From the NCBI GenBank assembly GCA_026214975.1, contig CM047806.1:99595811-99659810 (forward strand): DNA of 64,000 nucleotides, written 5' to 3'. Position numbers and translations under genes: made by a program. The DNA comes from Gentiana macrophylla. Its lineage: Eukaryota; Streptophyta; Magnoliopsida; Gentianales; Gentianaceae. The first letter of the stretch is position 1; every line of letters starts with the position of its first letter. This document shows positions 25,258-36,521 of the stretch, piece after piece. The notes under the pieces are model-generated. The model was not told the origin of the DNA. It saw only the letters and a program-made list of their open reading frames with translations, and did no database searches.

Positions 25258-27015
25258 TGTTTTGATGATGATTCATGATTATCTTAATTGATATATTTAA
25301 CCCCATTGATGAAGTGCCATAACTAATCGTTATAGTGCAAAGCAAAAGATGTCTAGAAATCAATGTATAAGATTTAATAAGTCCGATATTTGTATAAGTT
25401 AAATTAGACAAGAACTGTAATAGATCTAGGATCAAAAGCGAGAAAAGCAGAAAGCGATTTGTTGAGTGAGTTCATAGCCGAAGATTAATCGACTTTGAGA
25501 ACCACCTAAGAGAACACCCATGAAGCGAAGAAGGTAAGTTCATTTTTGAGGACCTGAACTCGGTTGACTTATCTAGAACTTAAGAGGCGAGGGTTGGACT
25601 CGATGGTGAAGATTGAAGAACCGAGGTTCAAACTCAGTTTTGAAGACTTAAGCCAAGATCGTAAAGTTAGAATTCGGGAAAGTGCTGTGATGACATGAGG
25701 CGACTTTATGGATCTTGACGGAGAGGACTATGTATCATAAGGACAATAATATCTTAGGTGAGTTATGATTTATGGGGTACTCGATTAAGTCAATAATAAT
25801 CGGATGAGAAATAAATCTTGAGTTTTTGAAGAAGAGTAAAACTTAGTTAATGCTCTTATCTTGAAAATCGACTAAGACAAGCTTTCATGCGCCGAGGTCA
25901 AGGAAAGCGAAAGAAAATCGACCGTTATAAAGATAACAACTTTATTGAATGAGCACAGAAATGTCAGAAAGGACACTGACATATATCAGGACAAGAAGGA
26001 CCACTAATGGATACAAGAATTCAAGTTCTAACGTTCGATTTCATCTAACCATTGGTGAAACCCCTATAAATAGATTACTTCTATCACAATTAGAAGTGTG
26101 GAATTCTAAGATTCAATCTAGTCAATAAAGATTATCTAAAGGGGGAAAGTAAAAAAGAGAATTCCTACCAAGTGCTTTATTGCAAGATCAAGAAATCTTC
26201 AAGTGTTCATAAGGATTCAAAGAAAAATCAAGAACAACACTAGAAGAGAAACAACGAGCCCGAGCATATTTTATATCTAGAAGAAGAAGCTCGAAACACA
26301 AATTGAATCATAGTTATTGATTCAAGTCTCAACTTTGATTTTATCAAAGGTTCAGACTGTGAAACACCAAGAAGGTGTGAAGGACAGTTGAGTGCATCAA
26401 GAAGAGCTGTGTTTGTGTAGAGTGGTGAAGAAACAATTATACCTCTAAGGACAGTGTAGGAAGCTTGGTTCAAACATCAATTCTACTGTTGAAGGTAGAA
26501 GCTGGGAGATTGTGAAGCTAGGGATTAGTGAAGGACAATCAAGCGTTTAGAATTTACTTTGTGTCTTGTAATTGTAAGCCTCAAGAACATAGTAAATTTG
26601 GCCTCTTACATCACGAGAGAGAAGAGAGGGGTGCAGGATTACACCTCCTAGAACCTCTATAATCTCTGTCTCATTTACTTACTTACTTTATGAATCTATT
26701 TACTGCATCTAAGATTATATTGCACCAGATCACGGACTCAACAAACATAAGCAGTCGACACAACATTACAACGCATCATATTTAGACAAACTGATAAACT
26801 CAAGTTTTATTTAAGCGCTTAAATTTATCCATTGCGATTAATTGATTAAGGATAAGTCAGTTTTGACTTATACTCAACTAAGTTAGCTTAACTCCACACA
26901 AGTTTAAAGCTGAACTCAATCCACATAAGATTATGTTTTCAGTTAGGTTTTTGGGGAAAAGTTAATCACCCATCCCCCCCTCTAAACTTGTGTTAGCCTT
27001 TTCAAGGGACTAACA
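25258..27015 (+). repeat. Ty1/copia LTR inserted in the Tat-like integrase
   Basis: A 1.76-kb block runs from TGTTTTGATGATG to GGGACTAACA. The same start, and a similar end with a CACGAGAGAGAAGAG and GGATTACACCTCC region, occur in the minus-strand copia LTR at 37313-38695, where an internal region follows. Here integrase sequence resumes directly after it, so it is best read as a solo LTR. A clean 5-bp target duplication is not visible (ATTTA on the left, GGGTC on the right). About 22 bp at 25235-25257 fit neither the LTR nor the integrase. Confidence 0.65.
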
Positions 27016-27510
27016 GGGTCGAACATCTACCCAACATACTATGGGCGTGACATAACTATCTTCGAATTCAACAATATTAGAAACCCTCTTCTCCCCAGCA
27101 TATGGGTGTGAACCAGTGATCCCGGCCGAGATCGGGTTTTCCTCACCTCGGTCCGAGCTCTATCTGAAGCGAGATAGAGAGACTTAGCTCGAGACATTCC
27201 GAGGATGACCTAGAGGAAGCTCAAGACGTGGCTTTTATCAAGATGTCCAAATACAAGCGAGAGAATTTCCTAATACTATAACTCCCGGGTGAACACTCAT
27301 ATTTTAAAGAGAGAGATTTAGTGCTAAGGAAAAATGAAGTTAGTAGGCAAGGCCGTGCCCACTAAGCAAACTTGATCCAGGCCCGAGAATGTCCCTACAA
27401 AGTGGTAAAAGTACATGGAAAAAGGGCATACCGACTGCATGATTCAAATCGAAGGACCATTCCTCACGAGTTGGCACGCCAATAGTATTCGGAAATTCTA
27501 TGTCTAGGGT
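27016..27510 (+). pseudogene. Integrase C-terminal part of the Tat-like element
   Basis: Reading resumes with VEHLPNILWA, the usual continuation of Tat integrase after the catalytic core. It then shows GPYKV-type and GKRAYRLHD-type motifs and PHELARQ near the end of pol. Several stops interrupt it. It belongs with 21654-25257; the copia LTR lies between. Confidence 0.75.
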
Positions 27511-27705
27511 GGTTCCGGACTTTAATAAGTTGTTTTAAAATTTTCTTTTAGCAATCTTATTCTTATTATTATTTATACTATGAGTTGAATTGTATAAAAA
27601 AAATGTTATTTTCCCTATTATACGCGGTTTTAACTAAGTCTACAGGACATTATCGAATCAAGCATAAGACAAACTCGGCCAAAGTTTGCAAAGGACAAAC
27701 TAACT

Positions 27706-28216
27706 AAGTCTACAGGACAGACAAACTGAGCTCCGCCGGTCGGTCTCATTCAAAAACAATTAAGTCTGCAGGACAGACAAACTGAGCTCCACAGGTCGGA
27801 CTAAATCGAACACAATTAAGTATATAGGACAGACTAACTGAGCTCCGTAGGTCGGACTCAGACGAATACAATTAAGTCTGCAGTATAGACAAACTAAGCT
27901 TCGCAGGTCGGACTCAGTCGAAAACAATTAAGTCTGCAGGATAGGCAAATTGAGCTCTGCAGGCCGGACTCAGTCGAAAACAATTAAGTCTGTAGGACAA
28001 ACAAATTGAGCTCCGCAGATCGGACTCAGTCGAAAACAATTAAGTCTACAGGATAGACAAACTGTGCTCCATAGGTCGGACTCAACTAAAAAACTTATTA
28101 AGTCTGCAGGGCAGGCTCAAAAGATTAAGTCTACAAGATAGACCATCTGAGCTCTGCAGGTCAGACTCAACAAGTTTGCAAAAATCAAACTTCCTTAGTC
28201 TGCAGGACAGACATCT
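27706..28216. repeat. 56-bp tandem array in the Tat-like element 3' region
   Basis: Units starting AAGTCTGCAGGACAGACAAA begin at 27706, 27762, 27818, 27874, 27930, 27986 and 28042. The interval is exactly 56 bp six times, followed by shorter degenerate units at 28100, 28127 and about 28196. Each unit contains a GAGCTC-like and a CTGCAG-like site. Tandem arrays between pol and the 3' LTR are a known habit of Tat/Ogre-type elements and can seed satellite DNA. The 190 bp before the array holds no recognisable gene. Confidence 0.9.
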
Positions 28217-28435
28217 ATTTGCAAAGTTCTACAGATCCAAAGCAAGAAAGAAATTGCAAACTATTCTAGTATGTCATCCAAAACACAAGTTATCGCATGT
28301 CATCTTGAAGGGCACATGAATACCCCACCACAGATCATACACAAAATAAAAGATACTTAAAGTATGCTGAAAAATAGAATTGAGGAGGTAAGCAAATTCA
28401 ACAAACTCACAAAACATGGAAAAATATCCCATATA

Positions 28436-30733
28436 TCATTCATTGTACATGTTACACGTTTTCAAAACAAAGAATGCATCGAGGCTACATTCGACCGGAC
28501 TCCATAATAGGAGTAGCTCACAGATGAAGGCCTGATTGGAGGGGGACGGAGTAGTAGCGGAACAAGAATACTTAGCCATGATATCTACTCCTTTTTGGAA
28601 CTTCTTCACACGAGTTGAGTAAACTATGTCCTTTACAGGCTTATACAACTTCTTGTTTTTCATCTCAGCAACAGAAATAGCGGAATATTGAGTCTTGCAG
28701 TCTTCAACCCCTAAAGTGTAACTACTATTCAACACAGAGGCAAGCAGAAAAGAAAGGGCATGAGTAAACTCCGGAAAGGCCTTATAGTCTTTAACTACCT
28801 GGACTGCAGTCTCCTTAAGTCGGGTCTACTGAGCCTGAACCACCACCTTCAGCTCAGGCTTCTCATATCTGAGCTTAGCGATGACTTCTTCCAGCTTGGC
28901 CTCCTTCTACAGGTGCTTATCTGTAACATCTTATAGATTGGCATGTTCAGACCTCAGAGTCTTCAGTTCGTCTGCTTGCACTTGTAGTTTCTTCTTGAGG
29001 TCCCCTACCTCTTCACTCTTGGACTTCATCTTATCCCCACAATCAAAGGCCTTTCTCTCTCCAGCTCGGAGATCTTTTTCTCAAACTTGGTGACATATAT
29101 GACATGCCTTGAGAACACCTCTTGACCAACACAGGCCCCCTGCAATTATGGAATCTGAGGCCCCTATCAAAATAAATACCAGAAATAATAGAATAACAAG
29201 ACTTACGTATCTCATGGCCTCAAAGCCAACGTCAACCAACTTTGAGTCAGACATCTCAGAGATTTCTTTCTTCTTCACCGAAGTCTCCTCTTCATCCCGA
29301 GCAGCGGGATTAGACGTGGAGCCTAAAGGGATGTCAGACTTATCTCTGACACTCTTCGACCATGGTCTACTAAGACCTACCCTAAATAGTCCTTCTGAGG
29401 GTCACCTCTTCCTCATCCTCATGAACAGTTGGATCCACGGAGATGGAGACGTTAATGACTGAGGGAGTCGGGTTCTCCTTAGAGGTGAGGAACTCTGACA
29501 TGAGCATCGTCTTTGTGCTCGGAATGTATACGAGTTGTGGTGGCATTGTGAGAAGAGCCCACATTTTGGGCGGTGCAGGTGTTCCTCGAGACGAGTCATC
29601 TCGGTAGAGGCACTCTGATCAGGCCGTTGCTCTACTTCCTCTTCCTAGTAGCATCCAGAATATCGGGCGAAAGCACTCACTACAAGCGGTAAAACCAGGA
29701 AGTGTTAGGAAAAGAAAAAAAAGAAGAATGAAAAATAAAGTAAAAAGCCAAAGGCCTTAGAGGCAGTTCACTCTTCGAAACTAAGAGGCATGTGGGGATC
29801 AGGTCTGGCATCAGCTAGCCGAGCAGCCGTTACCAACCGGGAAGTGAGCTCTTTAACTCTCAAGACAAACTTTGCACTCCGAATAGCTTCAAATTCATTG
29901 AAATCGGCAATGTCGGGACAAACATCCTTAGGCACGGGGTCTGATTTCCATCACCTGGTGTGGCCCTCCCTCCATCTCTAACAATAAAGAACTGTGGATA
30001 GAATCCTTTGTTAGAAGATGGCCATCGGCAAGTATACCTTTAACCCCAGATCGGCATGGGAAGTTATACCACCCCTTAGATCCTTGGTTATTCTTAATTT
30101 GGTAAAAACCTCTGAATAGATTTACTGAGAAGTGAACTCCGACCATCCGCCAGAAGATGGCGAACCTAATAATACTCCTGACCCTATTGCAGGCGACTTG
30201 GAGTGCTCCTATCACATAGTACCACAACACCGACAAGAAGGCCGGACAAAATGGTAGCCTTAATCCTCCATTGAGTTGGGCTTCGTAAACAAAAAAGTAC
30301 ATGTCCGGTGGTCGGAAAGCATACGGCCGGGGGTCAGCCGGGAGCAGGAAGCAAACTCCTCTGAATCTATCCTATATTCTCGACAGATGTTATCTATGCT
30401 CTGTTGAGCAAGAATCGAGACCACTCCGTGGCTACCCATGACGGCCTGGGTAGCTTTTTGGATTTTGTTTACGAGGAAAAGTCCAACAACCTGGAGGAAG
30501 GACGGAAGAAGAAGGAAGAGAAGCAGTTGCGGTGGAACCAGGAATTTTTCTAATACTACGCTATCTACGGCTTTTTGTAATTCGGGATCATGTCCATATA
30601 GCCTAGCCCCTAGGTCTCTCAACCTCGGTTTGGACTCGAGACAAAATAACTCCTCTCTACTGCATTTAACCGAAAGGGTTGAAACCTTCATCAACAGGCA
30701 TAAACGAAATGAATCGTGGGAAAGCACTGGCAC
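28436..30733 (-). pseudogene. Antisense accessory ORF of the Tat-like element (putative gypsy-type transposon domain)
   Basis: This gene runs opposite to pol, between pol and the 3' LTR. The N-terminal part (30733-29928, two overlapping frames) reads ESKPRLRDLGARLYG, then RPPDMYFFVYEAQLNGGLRLPF, a VLWYYVIGALQVACNRV block and an IRFAIFWRMVGV block. This order matches the plant 'putative gypsy type transposon' domain (PF04195-like). The middle (29981-29790) ends in an ELTSRLVTAARLA stretch. The 3' part, to 28436, is Lys/Glu-rich and coiled-coil-like and contains DYKAFPEF and VAEMKNKKLYKPVKD. Antisense ORFs at this place are known in Tat-lineage elements such as Grande. Frameshifts and probable introns prevent one reading frame; the function of this family is unknown. 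Confidence 0.65.
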
Positions 30734-31189
30734 TAACTTGCAAAAATGTGAAGAGGAAAGAATAAAAAGGGAAAAGGAAATTGATCCTTGTATTCCGGTT
30801 TAAAGCCGTAAATAAAGATTTGAGTGGAGCGGACGGTTGATATGACGGGATTAAAAACCCAAGCGTTTCTCGAAAATTGTCCTATTTCAAATGAGTGGGT
30901 AACAATGCCTCGAATCACAGGTACATTTATGAAAGTGTCCTAACTGAACTCTGCCTCCAGGCAGGGTATGATACCGAAAAGCCTACAAGTCTAGAGGACC
31001 GAGACACGTTACATCCTTGACAGATCTGACCTGACCTCAAGAGCTCAGCTAGATTTGAGGGTTTATGACCGCAGTCGGGCCAAGCCCCGCCATGTGTCAT
31101 CCCTACATAGACTAAGCATTTAATAAGATAGATAAAGTACAACATTAAAGGCCAAAGGCCCCACGTTAAGCCTAAGGCGGATCGGCCTC

Positions 31190-31204
31190 AAAGAGGTGGG
31201 AGAT
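31190..31204 (+). other. Polypurine tract of the Tat-like element
   Basis: AAAGAGGTGGGAGA lies directly before the proposed 3' LTR start TGGCCTGG. This supports the LTR boundary and the plus orientation. Confidence 0.55.
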
Positions 31205-31745
31205 TGGCCTGGCTCACTTCTCGATCCACTGCAGGTCGGTTAAGGCACAGCGTGGTTGGAGTCATCACGATTCGCCATATGCGGCCTCGGTGGCTCGGCG
31301 CATGTAAATGTTGAGTAATCCCATTATTTAACACACGTGCCGAGTATAATAGATAATTATGGAAAGAATCCTAAGTCATAAAAACTCTAATCCTCTCATT
31401 CAAATCCCATAATTATCTCCTAAGATCAAGGGATAAACACGGGAAATCCTATACTTGAAGGATATGAAAATAAAGACAATCATGGACACTTTGCAAAAGC
31501 ATGCCTAGGGTATAATGCCCTCTTTATTAACGATCTCAAGAACTACGAAGAGACTTCATTCTGAACAATCACAATATCGTGAGGCAACTTGGGACAAACA
31601 TTGTCTCGAGGCTCGGTCTAAACCTAAACAAAACCATCCCCGTTCAATATTTTTCTTTACTTTCTTTTTTATCTTAAACAAGCAGGTTGTCACTAGGTTA
31701 ATACGGCCCGGATTATCACACACCGACGAGATCCAAACATCGTCA
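31205..31745 (+). repeat. 3' LTR of the Tat-like element
   Basis: About 541 bp run from TGGCCTGG to CATCGTCA. The last 130 bp repeat the truncated 5' LTR at 21534-21653. A GGGTATAATGCCCTC segment near 31508 is a plausible TATA region. The start is inferred from the purine tract, so the left boundary is less certain than the right. Confidence 0.7.
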
Positions 31746-32108
31746 CTCTTGTGAAGCCGCTTAAACCAAAAACTAAAAGATCCAATACATTTTCTCTCCG
31801 ATATACTATTTTTATAGATTATCTCAAAATCAACAACCACAAAATTCATAATTCTTTCACGATTTTTGTATATTTTTCATGCTCTTTATTTGAAACCACA
31901 TTCACCATATTTTGGCGTAGTTTTGAAAATCAACTCTCTGAATTCATTTTTGTTGAAATTCTTTGTCAAAATTCACTTTGTTTTGGGGATTAAGCTGTGA
32001 GATTTCGCCAATTGTTTTTTGAAGCGAATTAATCTCATGAAAACGATATAATGATATTGAAGAAAGTCTCTAAACGAAGAGCTCGAATAAATAAATAAAA
32101 TGGTGAAA
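31746..32108. other. AT-rich stretch without recognisable feature
   Basis: It lies between the Tat-like 3' LTR and the chromovirus-like 5' LTR. I see no ORF, repeat or terminal motif that I can name. It may be genomic DNA between two insertions or the edge of a further repeat. Confidence 0.5.
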
Positions 32109-32265
32109 TGTAATATCGATTTTTGAAAAAAGGCAATTCGGTCTTTTAGCAAAAATCGAGAATATTATGTTATTTTTAATTAAAGGATTTTCGAAAAAAG
32201 AAAAGAAAAAATATAAACAAGGATTTTCTTTTTAAGGAAAATAATTAAATAATTAGGTAATTGGG

Positions 32266-32275
32266 ATTATAAAAG
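32266..32275 (+). promoter_or_regulatory. TATA box of the chromovirus-like LTR
   Basis: ATTATAAAAGG lies about 158 bp into the LTR. The solo LTR has CTATAAAAAGG at the equivalent offset (about 55918-55930, minus). Transcription probably starts some 30 bp downstream. Confidence 0.55.
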
Positions 32276-32721
32276 GAAAACTAATCCTAATTTTAACCTA
32301 GTTGTTTTTGACAAAAAGAGGAGGAGGACGAGAAAGAAGCGCGCAAGTTCTAAAAAAGAGGAGAAGAAGCTTTCAATCTAAAGGCTAATCCGTTGTTCTT
32401 TTCATCGAGACTCATCAGAGAGAAAGGATCACCGCGAGCGAGGATCGCTTTTGATATCAACAATCCTTAAATCCATTAACGTTTGGATTTAAAGGTTAAA
32501 CTTTGACGGGTTGAAGCTTTGGTTCGTTGTACCACGCAATTAAGGTAACGTGGTTTTCTTATTGTATGATTAAGGTTTAGTAAAGTGGTAGAGCAATTTG
32601 TATGATTGTCTTTCATGGTTTTAATTCGTTTAAGTCGAGTTTGGGTTGAATTTGAGAAGAAAACGCGAGTCGTGGCTGTCCTCTGTGGTGCAAGAAAACG
32701 TGTATCTGTGCAAGCGGGAGG

Positions 32722-32838
32722 CTCGGTCAACCGAGCCTATCTATTCGGTCGACCGAGTGTTGGTTTCCTCCGTACGGATGAGTTTTGTTTCCATACGGCT
32801 ATTTCTCTGTATCGGACAGCAAGTTTATTCGTCCGGAC
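32722..32838. repeat. Six different short palindromes at a pitch of about 21 bp inside the LTR
   Basis: Dyad centres fall at 32728.5 (CTCGGTCAACCGAG), 32750.5 (TCGGTCGACCGA), 32773.5 (TCCGTACGGA), 32794.5 (CCATACGG, one mismatch), about 32813 (CTGTATCGGACAG) and 32834.5 (GTCCGGAC). Intervals are 22, 23, 21, 18.5 and 21.5 bp. The palindromes share little sequence but keep dyad symmetry and spacing. They lie about 450-570 bp downstream of the TATA box, in the presumed RNA leader. Confidence 0.65.
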
Positions 32839-34045
32839 AGGGGCTGTTCCAGTGCTGTTTTTTTCTTTTTATGTGTTTTAAGCTTTATAGTAGCATGTTT
32901 AGTGCTTAACCTTATGTGACAAAGCTCTGAATTAGCTTTTGATGCGTTTAGTTCCGGCACCACATGGATTCCCTAAAAAGACAAAGTGTGGGACCGTCGA
33001 AAGCTTTGGATTTGCCTTATGCTTCGATAAGCTAGAGTTTATCGATGTCTGTGTAATTGCTAGGGCTTGTCCGTGTCTAGTGGTCTAAGTACGAGAGTAG
33101 GAGATGTGAGGGAGCTTACTTGAAAACACTTAGGTGGCTAGTTAAACATCTAATCAAACGTATGTGCTAGATTAATAATCTTAAACATCATGCAATGCTT
33201 GGTAAGGCATAGTACAATATCGCGATGTGTTCTCGACGAGACAAAGTAGATGTACCACCGCCCGGTCAATCGATTGGCTAGATAAAGCGTCTGGTACATT
33301 CGCGGTTATCACACTATCGGGACTCGAGATATTCCCGGGGCTACTAGGCGTGTCTCTAAGTAGGTTGCACCCGATTGTCTAGTACATCCTATTACTAGGC
33401 GTAGTGCCCTTGTTATTCATGATGTAACAAACTTGAGCTAAGTTAGATACCTTTTGGAACCTCATGTTATGCTATGAACATAATATGATAGTTAGCTAGG
33501 GTTAATAACGGAACAAATTAATAAAAGGCAGCGTTGCTTTTATTTCTTTATGAGATCATAGTTATACGATCTTCTACGCGTTCTCGAGTACTTTTGTACT
33601 TACCCGTTACGTTGTGTTTGTCTTTCCCTTTCCCCAAAAGAAGATGAGCACAGTTGCTAATCTTTGATGAGTTCTTTAGCGAGGGCGTGTGAGATGGAGC
33701 TCGTGAAGACTTAGTTCTTTTACTTTTGAATCTTTCAATAATGTTGTTGACTTGGTTTCAAACAATGTTGTCTTTCTTTTGGATTAGTTCTGGTTAAGTT
33801 CTTTTGAGATCTTTTGGGATTTGAATGTTGGATGATTAGTTTTCTTTATTGGATTTAGTTTCACAGCATTGAAAACCGTGTGTTCGATCTTTTGTCTTTT
33901 GTTTTTCCCGAGTCGTTTTATCTTCCGTGTCGTTTTAGTTCTGATGTATGACGTAAGGCTTACATATATTATTGAATTTATTTGATAATATATGTGCGGC
34001 GCTTCTTTCGGATAAGGACTCGGTGTCCGGGAACGGGCATTCTGA

Positions 34046-34058
34046 TTGGTATCGAGGC
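34046..34058 (+). other. Primer-binding site, initiator-methionine tRNA type
   Basis: TTGGTATCGAGGC stands where TTGGTATCAGAGC is usual. The CAGA-to-CGAG change is of the same kind that separates tandem copies elsewhere in this window, so it may be a sequence error. Confidence 0.7.
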
Positions 34059-34149
34059 GAAAGGTTTTCCTGCTTTGTGTAGGACTTGATTTCTTCTTTA
34101 AGATAAGTTTTAGAGCTTTAGTAACCCCTTCTCTTTTCTTGAATTCTGA

Positions 34150-35470
34150 ATGGTGCTTACTAGAGGTGGAACTAATCTGAGTAACACCAAGGCGACTAAC
34201 ACCCAGCACGGTATTTGGCGGGATTTACCGAGGTTGTGATTCCGAGAAGGAGAAGAAGTGGACTAGCTACCCGGGGCCCTACGATGTCTCAAGTGAACAC
34301 CCGTCTATGAACAACATCATCGTGGGGTGAATCGAGGACCGAACATTGTCACCGAGGTAGAGTGGAACAAGGGGTCCTTCACGGTTTAACACCAGCGTGC
34401 AGTTACTACCCGGCTCAAGGACCACGAGTTGGACCGGGTTGGGACTTTCTCATCCACCGGCTAGTCGGTTTTGATTATCCACAGTATCGGCGTTTCCTTA
34501 CGCACGGCGGAGTTTTACACCGCAACCGGCGGTTCTACCTCCACCGCCGCTAGATCGATACTTTTGTAGCACTGGCTACACACTATCATAATAGACTCAC
34601 CCCTGGCAGCGAGTTCGACAACCTCAACCACGATGATCGAATGTCCCACCGGTTCGGCGGCCGATGCATCATCATCAGTTTAGGGGCTCGACGGACAAGT
34701 GGATTGGTATGATAAGATGAAGAAGCGCAGGTGCCGAATTCTTTGGAAATGTTGAGCGGCGGCTGCAGCAGATTTATGGATTCGTGGGTTTGAAAGGGCG
34801 TGCGAGAAATGTGAAAGCTCGAGAATGCGAGTGGGCTCATTTAGCCATATCCTTGTTGGCGAGGAAATGAGAAAGTTGGATGGAAGCTTATGAGCGGAGT
34901 TAATCCGAGGATCACGGATTGGGGCGGTGTTCAAAGATACATTCTACAAGGAATACTTTCCTAGAATAGCTCGAATGCAAAGGCTAATGAATTCACGAGT
35001 TTGAAACAAAGGAGATATGCTCTGATGACTCAAGTACTCCCTGAGAAATTTCATGAGTTAAGCGAGATTCTACCACGAGATCATGAAAAGTGAAGAGAAA
35101 AGATTGATAAATTCATGGAAGGATTGTCACACGAGGTGGCGAAGGGCATGCTAGGAGATAGACCTACGAGCATGGCAAGCGTCATGGATAGAACTTTATT
35201 GTGTGGAGAGATTTGCCCGATGAAGCAGCACGGTTGTAGTTGGAGATAGAGAGTCGTTCTCAAATTTTCAAGGAAGTAATAGAGAGCACCGCAGCGAGAA
35301 TGTTAAGAGGGTAGGAAATCCGGCTCACGAAGAGTTCGACAAGTGGGCATGATGGTTTGTGCTAAGTGTAACAAGACACACACGAGGAGAGTGCATGGCG
35401 AGGTAGCGTGAGTTGTTTCCATTGTGGGAAGTGGGACATTACTCGAGAGGGCGTGTCTAGAAGCTCTCTC
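34150..35470 (+). pseudogene. gag of chromovirus-like element, many frameshifts
   Basis: A Ty3/gypsy Gag can be followed only by switching frames. About 34921-35210 encodes an FKDTFYKEYFP block, a methionine-rich helix and a KIDKFMEGL...VAKGML block, typical of Retrotrans_gag. Near 35350-35450 the spacing of a VCAKCNKTH segment and a following TTTCCATTGTGGGAAG segment indicates CCHC knuckles, again in shifted frames. The dense frame breakage contrasts with the readable words in each frame, which suggests sequence error on top of decay. No intact product. Confidence 0.6.
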
Positions 35471-35826
35471 AAGGTAATCAGTAGGAGGACGAGGTAACCA
35501 GCGAGGGTAATCGTACTCACGGGTGTAATTTCCGATTCGTGTCTTCGCAGCATGAATCTGAGAACCGGAAGAGTTAGATGACCTTGTGGTGCCAATTACT
35601 TTTCGGTGTTTGTGTTTATTATAGATATTTAATATGATATAGCGCATATGATATTACATATTTATACTTAGGCGATTCACTTGTTAGGTACCATAATCAT
35701 AGATAATCTAGCGTTTTGACTCTGTTTGATCTTTGGAGCATCAAGGGACTTTGTTTCTACAAGATAGCTAAGAAGTTGAACCTACCCCTTAAGAATTGGA
35801 GAGACCTTTGAGTATAACCACACACT

Positions 35827-36421
35827 TTGGCGCGAGTCACTAGATGTGCTCAGGTCACACCCAAGTTGATATTAGAGTTGGGACTTACAAGTGCAGTATG
35901 CTTTGACGGTGTTGGATTTCGGTTCGATGTTATCCTGGTATGGATTTGGTTGTCCAAGAATTATGTCTACTTGGATTGTAGAGGTAAGAGGGTGATCTTT
36001 AAGGCCCTGGGAAAATCAGCTAAGGCGTTTGAGGAGGTAACGTATACAAGCTGGCAAGGGTCGTTATCCGATTATCTCGTGATTAAAGCCTAAAAGCTTT
36101 GAAGAGGAGTTTCAGGGGTTTCGTTGTGTATGCATTAGATAAGGAAAAGCATAGGCCCGAGTTAGGAGAGACTGCGTGTAGTTAAGGACTTTCGAAGTTT
36201 TCCGGAAGATTTGCCGGGACATATGCTGATAGGGCCATAGAGTTGAGATCGAATTGATTGCGGAGCATCACCGAGTGGCTAAAGCACCTTATAGGATGGC
36301 ACCGGAGTTGAAAGAGTTGAAAGAAACTTCGACTTAAAGGAGATGCTGAGAAAAACATCATCCACCCAAGTACATCACCGTGAGGAGCACCCGGTCTTGT
36401 TTGTGAAGAAGAAAGATGGGA
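35827..36421 (+). pseudogene. Protease and start of reverse transcriptase, chromovirus-like, ends at scaffold gap
   Basis: The piece 35827-36093 holds the end of a gypsy protease: FDVILVWIWLSKNYVYLDC followed by RGKRVIFKA. This matches the conserved 'DVILGMDWL...LDC' end of chromovirus protease with a few substitutions. The start of reverse transcriptase is visible up to the gap as HPVLFVKKKDG. The remaining RT, RNase H, integrase and any chromodomain are not in the window, so the chromovirus call rests on the primer site, LTR type and protease style. Confidence 0.62.
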
Positions 36422-36521
36422 NNNNNNNNNNNNNNNNNNNNNNNNNNNNNNNNNNNNNNNNNNNNNNNNNNNNNNNNNNNNNNNNNNNNNNNNNNNNNNN
36501 NNNNNNNNNNNNNNNNNNNNN
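36422..36521. other. Assembly gap of exactly 100 N
   Basis: Bases 36422-36521 are all N. A round length is normally a placeholder for a scaffold join of unknown size. The left side is plus-strand gypsy pol and the right side is minus-strand copia gag, so the join may be misplaced. Confidence 0.98.

Larger units (their letters stand above)
32109..34045 (+). repeat. 5' LTR of chromovirus-like Ty3/gypsy element
   Basis: It starts near TGTAATATCGAT and ends GGGCATTCTGA, followed at once by a methionine-tRNA primer site. The start and the unusual ...TCTGA end match the solo LTR at 53753-56072, which starts TGTAACATCCCG and ends GGGCGTTCTGA on the minus strand. Both have a TATAAAA box about 150 bp in (here 32268). 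The transcribed part carries a six-unit palindrome array at 32722-32838. The right boundary is firm; the left is inferred by comparison. Confidence 0.72.

Noticed and set aside
27706..28216. CRISPR-like array
   Set aside because: The 56-bp units are contiguous diverged tandem repeats without unique spacers, in a plant retrotransposon.
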